A stretch of DNA of 8,159 bases from a bacterium (GTDB taxonomy: Archaea > Thermoplasmatota > Thermoplasmata > Lutacidiplasmatales > UBA184), in assembly GCA_021832495.1 (NCBI GenBank), contig JAKBKR010000077.1:1-8159 (forward strand), given 5' to 3'. The notes below the pieces were generated by a model. That model was not told the DNA's origin, ran no database searches, and saw nothing but the letters and a program-made list of their open reading frames with translations. The stretch's first letter is position 1, and every line of letters starts with the position of its first letter. A program made the translations under genes and the position numbers. This document shows positions 6,319 through 8,159 of the stretch, piece by piece.

Positions 6319-7455
6319 TTACGCCTCCACGATCGTGCTTTCCACCCACGACTTCACCTGCTCCCGTCGCTCCTGATGCTGTTCCAAGAACTTCTGCACC
6401 CGGGGGATTAGGCGTCCCTTGCACTCGCCACACAGGAGTTCCCCGCTCCGGCAGGTCCGGGTAATCTCATCGAACTCCGCATCCTTTTCGGCGAACTGCG
6501 TCCGCCAGAGCGCCCATATCGAGCATATCTCCGGAACAGCCCCGAGCTTGCGCTGCTCCGCTACCGTGGCCCGTCCGCCCGTGAAGGCATGGGAGAGCTT
6601 GCGCTGGACATCCTTGGGGCCGTCATTGAGGTAGATAGCCCCCTCCCGGGCATCCGAAGAGGAGCTCATCTTCCCCGTACCCTGAAGACCGGGGATCAGG
6701 AGGTTATGCAACAGAGCCGGCTTCGGGTACCCAAGGGGATCGGCAACATCGCGGGTGATCCGGAAGTGGGGATCCTGGTCGATACCACATGGGATGAGGC
6801 AGGGGATCGGCCGCCCCTCCTTACGTGAGGGCAGGAACGCCGGGGCAGATTGGAGGGCGGTATAGAAGATGCTCCCGATGTTGTTCTCCGGTGAGAACCC
6901 GAACACCGCACGGGCGGTGGAAAAGGTGACCCGGCGGGCCACTTCCAATGCGATCGGGTAGAGGGCCCGGATGGACCGGGTGTCGAAGAGCACGTGGACG
7001 CGCCGGGGATCGAATCCGGGAGCGAGGAGGTCATAGAGGTTCTCCAGCCCGAGGCGGTGCGTGTCTTGGAGCGTCAATTCCCGTTTGAAAAGGAACCGCT
7101 CGTCATCCGTGATCTGGACCCAGAGATCGACTCCCAACCGCTGCTGGATGAAGGAGCAGAGCTCGAACGGGAGGAGATGACCCAGGTGGACGTCTCCGGA
7201 CGGTCCCCGCCCGGTGTAGAGGAAGAAGGGGTTTCCCTTGGTGTATTCATCGAGTACCCAGGGGAGATCGCGGTGGGAATAGTAGATCCCCCGTCGGAGG
7301 GCGGGAGGGAGGTCGCCACCGAGGAGCTTGGACAACCGCGCAAGGAGGGGGGGGTCGATGCGGCTGGTGCCGAAGAGTTCCACGAGCCGGTCGAAGTCGA
7401 CCTTTCCCTCGACCTTCCACGGAGTGACCTGGAAGGATTCTTCGTCCTTTTCCAT
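6319..7455 (-). CDS. trpS: Tryptophanyl-tRNA synthetase, archaeal/eukaryotic type
   Basis: This class Ic synthetase attaches tryptophan to tRNA-Trp in the cytoplasm. From ATG 7455 it is 378 aa, normal for archaea. The N-terminus SFQVTPWKVEGKVDFDRL (7-24) is the conserved archaeal/eukaryotic start region. The Rossmann fold carries the HIGH-type motif TGRGPSGDVHLGH (81-93) and the KMSKS-type motif GKMSSSSD (261-268). CGIDQDPHFR (223-232) matches the conserved substrate pocket region. The C-terminus has a cysteine cluster C335/C342/C345 (LLCGECKGRL), as in archaeal relatives. The start is not certain: GTG 7497 in frame would add 14 mostly hydrophobic residues and would sit about 7-10 bases after the transcription start predicted from CATATATG at 7527-7534. 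I prefer 7455 because homology begins just after it. A small membrane protein gene follows 8 bases downstream. Confidence 0.94.
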   Translation of the reverse strand: MEKDEESFQVTPWKVEGKVDFDRLVELFGTSRIDPPLLARLSKLLGGDLPPALRRGIYYSHRDLPWVLDEYTKGNPFFLYTGRGPSGDVHLGHLLPFELCSFIQQRLGVDLWVQITDDERFLFKRELTLQDTHRLGLENLYDLLAPGFDPRRVHVLFDTRSIRALYPIALEVARRVTFSTARAVFGFSPENNIGSIFYTALQSAPAFLPSRKEGRPIPCLIPCGIDQDPHFRITRDVADPLGYPKPALLHNLLIPGLQGTGKMSSSSDAREGAIYLNDGPKDVQRKLSHAFTGGRATVAEQRKLGAVPEICSIWALWRTQFAEKDAEFDEITRTCRSGELLCGECKGRLIPRVQKFLEQHQERREQVKSWVESTIVEA

Positions 7456-7516
7456 CGCAGCCCGGGAGACGGGGGAAAGCAAAAGGATAGCCCTCACCGA
7501 CGGGTTGCCATAGTTA

Positions 7517-7528
7517 TGAGAAATCTCA
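7517..7528. repeat. Inverted repeat TGAGA-AA-TCTCA beside the TATA box
   Basis: TGAGA (7517-7521) and TCTCA (7524-7528) are exact inverted copies separated by two bases. The repeat overlaps the CATATATG element by two bases, on the trpS side of the divergent promoter. For trpS this is just downstream of the TATA box, where a bound protein would block transcription. An operator is possible, but a 5-bp arm could be chance. Confidence 0.35.
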
Positions 7529-7534
7529 TATATG
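7527..7534. promoter_or_regulatory. Palindromic TATA element between trpS and the secreted protein gene
   Basis: CATATATG is its own reverse complement, so it can be read on both strands. For the plus-strand gene it predicts a transcription start near 7557, about 9 bases before ATG 7566. For trpS it predicts a start near 7504-7508, giving a leader of about 50 bases to ATG 7455. It is the most AT-rich TATA-like element in the 110-base intergenic region. One element may serve both genes, or only one of them. Confidence 0.5.
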
Positions 7535-7565
7535 CTAGAATGGTCGGACGCCCCGGTGTCCCTCC

Positions 7566-8159
7566 ATGGAACTACGAAAGACCGTTGAGATCGCCCTGAT
7601 CGCCTGGATCGCCCTCTCCGCCGCAACCACCATACCCTGGGTCGTCGCCACGACCGCCGCGACGGACCGCGCCCCAACCACGACCGACCAGGTCGTCCAT
7701 CCGGGGAATTCGAACACACCGGTACCCCATTACTCCATAGGCATCTCACCGGAGTACTCCTCCGTGGTCTCCGGACAGAGCAAGACCTATACCGCTGCGA
7801 TCCAAGACCCTCCCGCGGGCATCTTTGACATCGAATACACTTGGTCGCTGAGCGTCGCAGCGATGGGTTCGCTCGCCCCCAGTGGACAGAGCGTCACGTT
7901 CACTGCGAATCCGGTGAGCCAGCCGACATCGGTCACTCTGTCTGTGACCATGCTGGCCTTCGACCCGAACGTGTTTGGGGGGATCGTCTCGGGTTCGGGA
8001 GCGGTCGACGTAGAAGTTATCCCGTCGCTCCTTGTCGGCTCCGTCCTCCCCGACCCCGATCCCGCCACCCCAGGTTCGGAAGTGAGCCTCTCGGTGCCGG
8101 TGACCTATGGGGAGCCCCCGTACACCCTCGTCTTCAATTGTGGAGATGGCACTCAGATC
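7566..8159 (+). CDS. Secreted protein with Ig/PKD-like repeats (partial, runs off the window)
   Basis: An open frame begins at ATG 7566 and continues without a stop to the last base (198 codons visible). The N-terminus is a signal peptide: Arg4/Lys5, a hydrophobic stretch about residues 8-29, then Ala-rich VVATTAA as a plausible cleavage area. A Thr/Pro-rich spacer follows (~33-55). Residues ~56-150 have the alternating beta-strand pattern of an Ig-like domain (VVSGQSKTYTA, YTWSLS, PSGQSVTFTAN). A second domain begins around 152, and FNCGDGTQ (190-197) matches the GDG turn typical of PKD domains. The product is probably exported and either surface-bound or released; any C-terminal anchor lies beyond the window. 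The short leader has no Shine-Dalgarno. It could be adhesin, S-layer-associated or part of a larger enzyme; the visible part does not decide. Confidence 0.75.
   Translation, partial: MELRKTVEIALIAWIALSAATTIPWVVATTAATDRAPTTTDQVVHPGNSNTPVPHYSIGISPEYSSVVSGQSKTYTAAIQDPPAGIFDIEYTWSLSVAAMGSLAPSGQSVTFTANPVSQPTSVTLSVTMLAFDPNVFGGIVSGSGAVDVEVIPSLLVGSVLPDPDPATPGSEVSLSVPVTYGEPPYTLVFNCGDGTQI

Noticed and set aside
7456..7749. N-terminal extension of trpS up to 7749
   Set aside because: The extra residues upstream of about 7500 are Arg/Trp/Ser-rich, cross the promoter and overlap the divergent secreted protein gene; conserved TrpRS sequence begins just after ATG 7455.

Overview
The window reads as GC-rich archaeal chromosome. 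Four features support this independently: an archaeal-type signal recognition particle (SRP) RNA, a proteasome-activating nucleotidase (PAN), an archaeal pantoate kinase, and a tryptophanyl-tRNA synthetase of the archaeal/eukaryotic type. TATA boxes about 25 bases upstream of short-leader or leaderless starts fit as well. KaiC/RecA-like coiled-coil proteins with helix-hairpin-helix N-termini and secreted PKD/Ig-like proteins suggest a Thermoplasmatota-type lineage, but PAN plus pantoate kinase argue against Thermoplasmatales in the narrow sense. The lineage call is inference.

Layout: 92-3443 (+) holds a tandem pair of paralogous coiled-coil proteins (703 and 409 aa). They end in a shared 239-residue RecA/KaiC-like domain whose ATPase motifs are eroded to different degrees. 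At 3468-3812 (+) lies the SRP RNA with its own TATA box; base pairing by eye gives helices 1, 5, 6 and 8. On the minus strand, 3857-5059 encodes PAN. It diverges from pantoate kinase (5109-6017, +) across only 49 bases in which the two promoters overlap. After a 74-base convergent gap comes a minus-strand pair: trpS (6319-7455) followed by a 72-aa two-helix membrane protein (6092-6310). A promoter region centred on CATATATG separates trpS from a divergent secreted protein that starts at 7566 and runs off the window.

Most genes are housekeeping: protein targeting (SRP RNA), protein degradation (PAN), coenzyme A synthesis (pantoate kinase) and translation (TrpRS). The least explained part is the 92-3443 operon. 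One paralogue keeps a P-loop lysine and carries an extra helix-hairpin-helix plus repeated acidic/tryptophan motifs. The other has lost the P-loop lysine. Both lack the expected Walker B aspartate. A two-subunit scaffold or regulator, rather than a pair of active ATPases, is the best guess. No CRISPR array, insertion sequence, tRNA or rRNA was seen.
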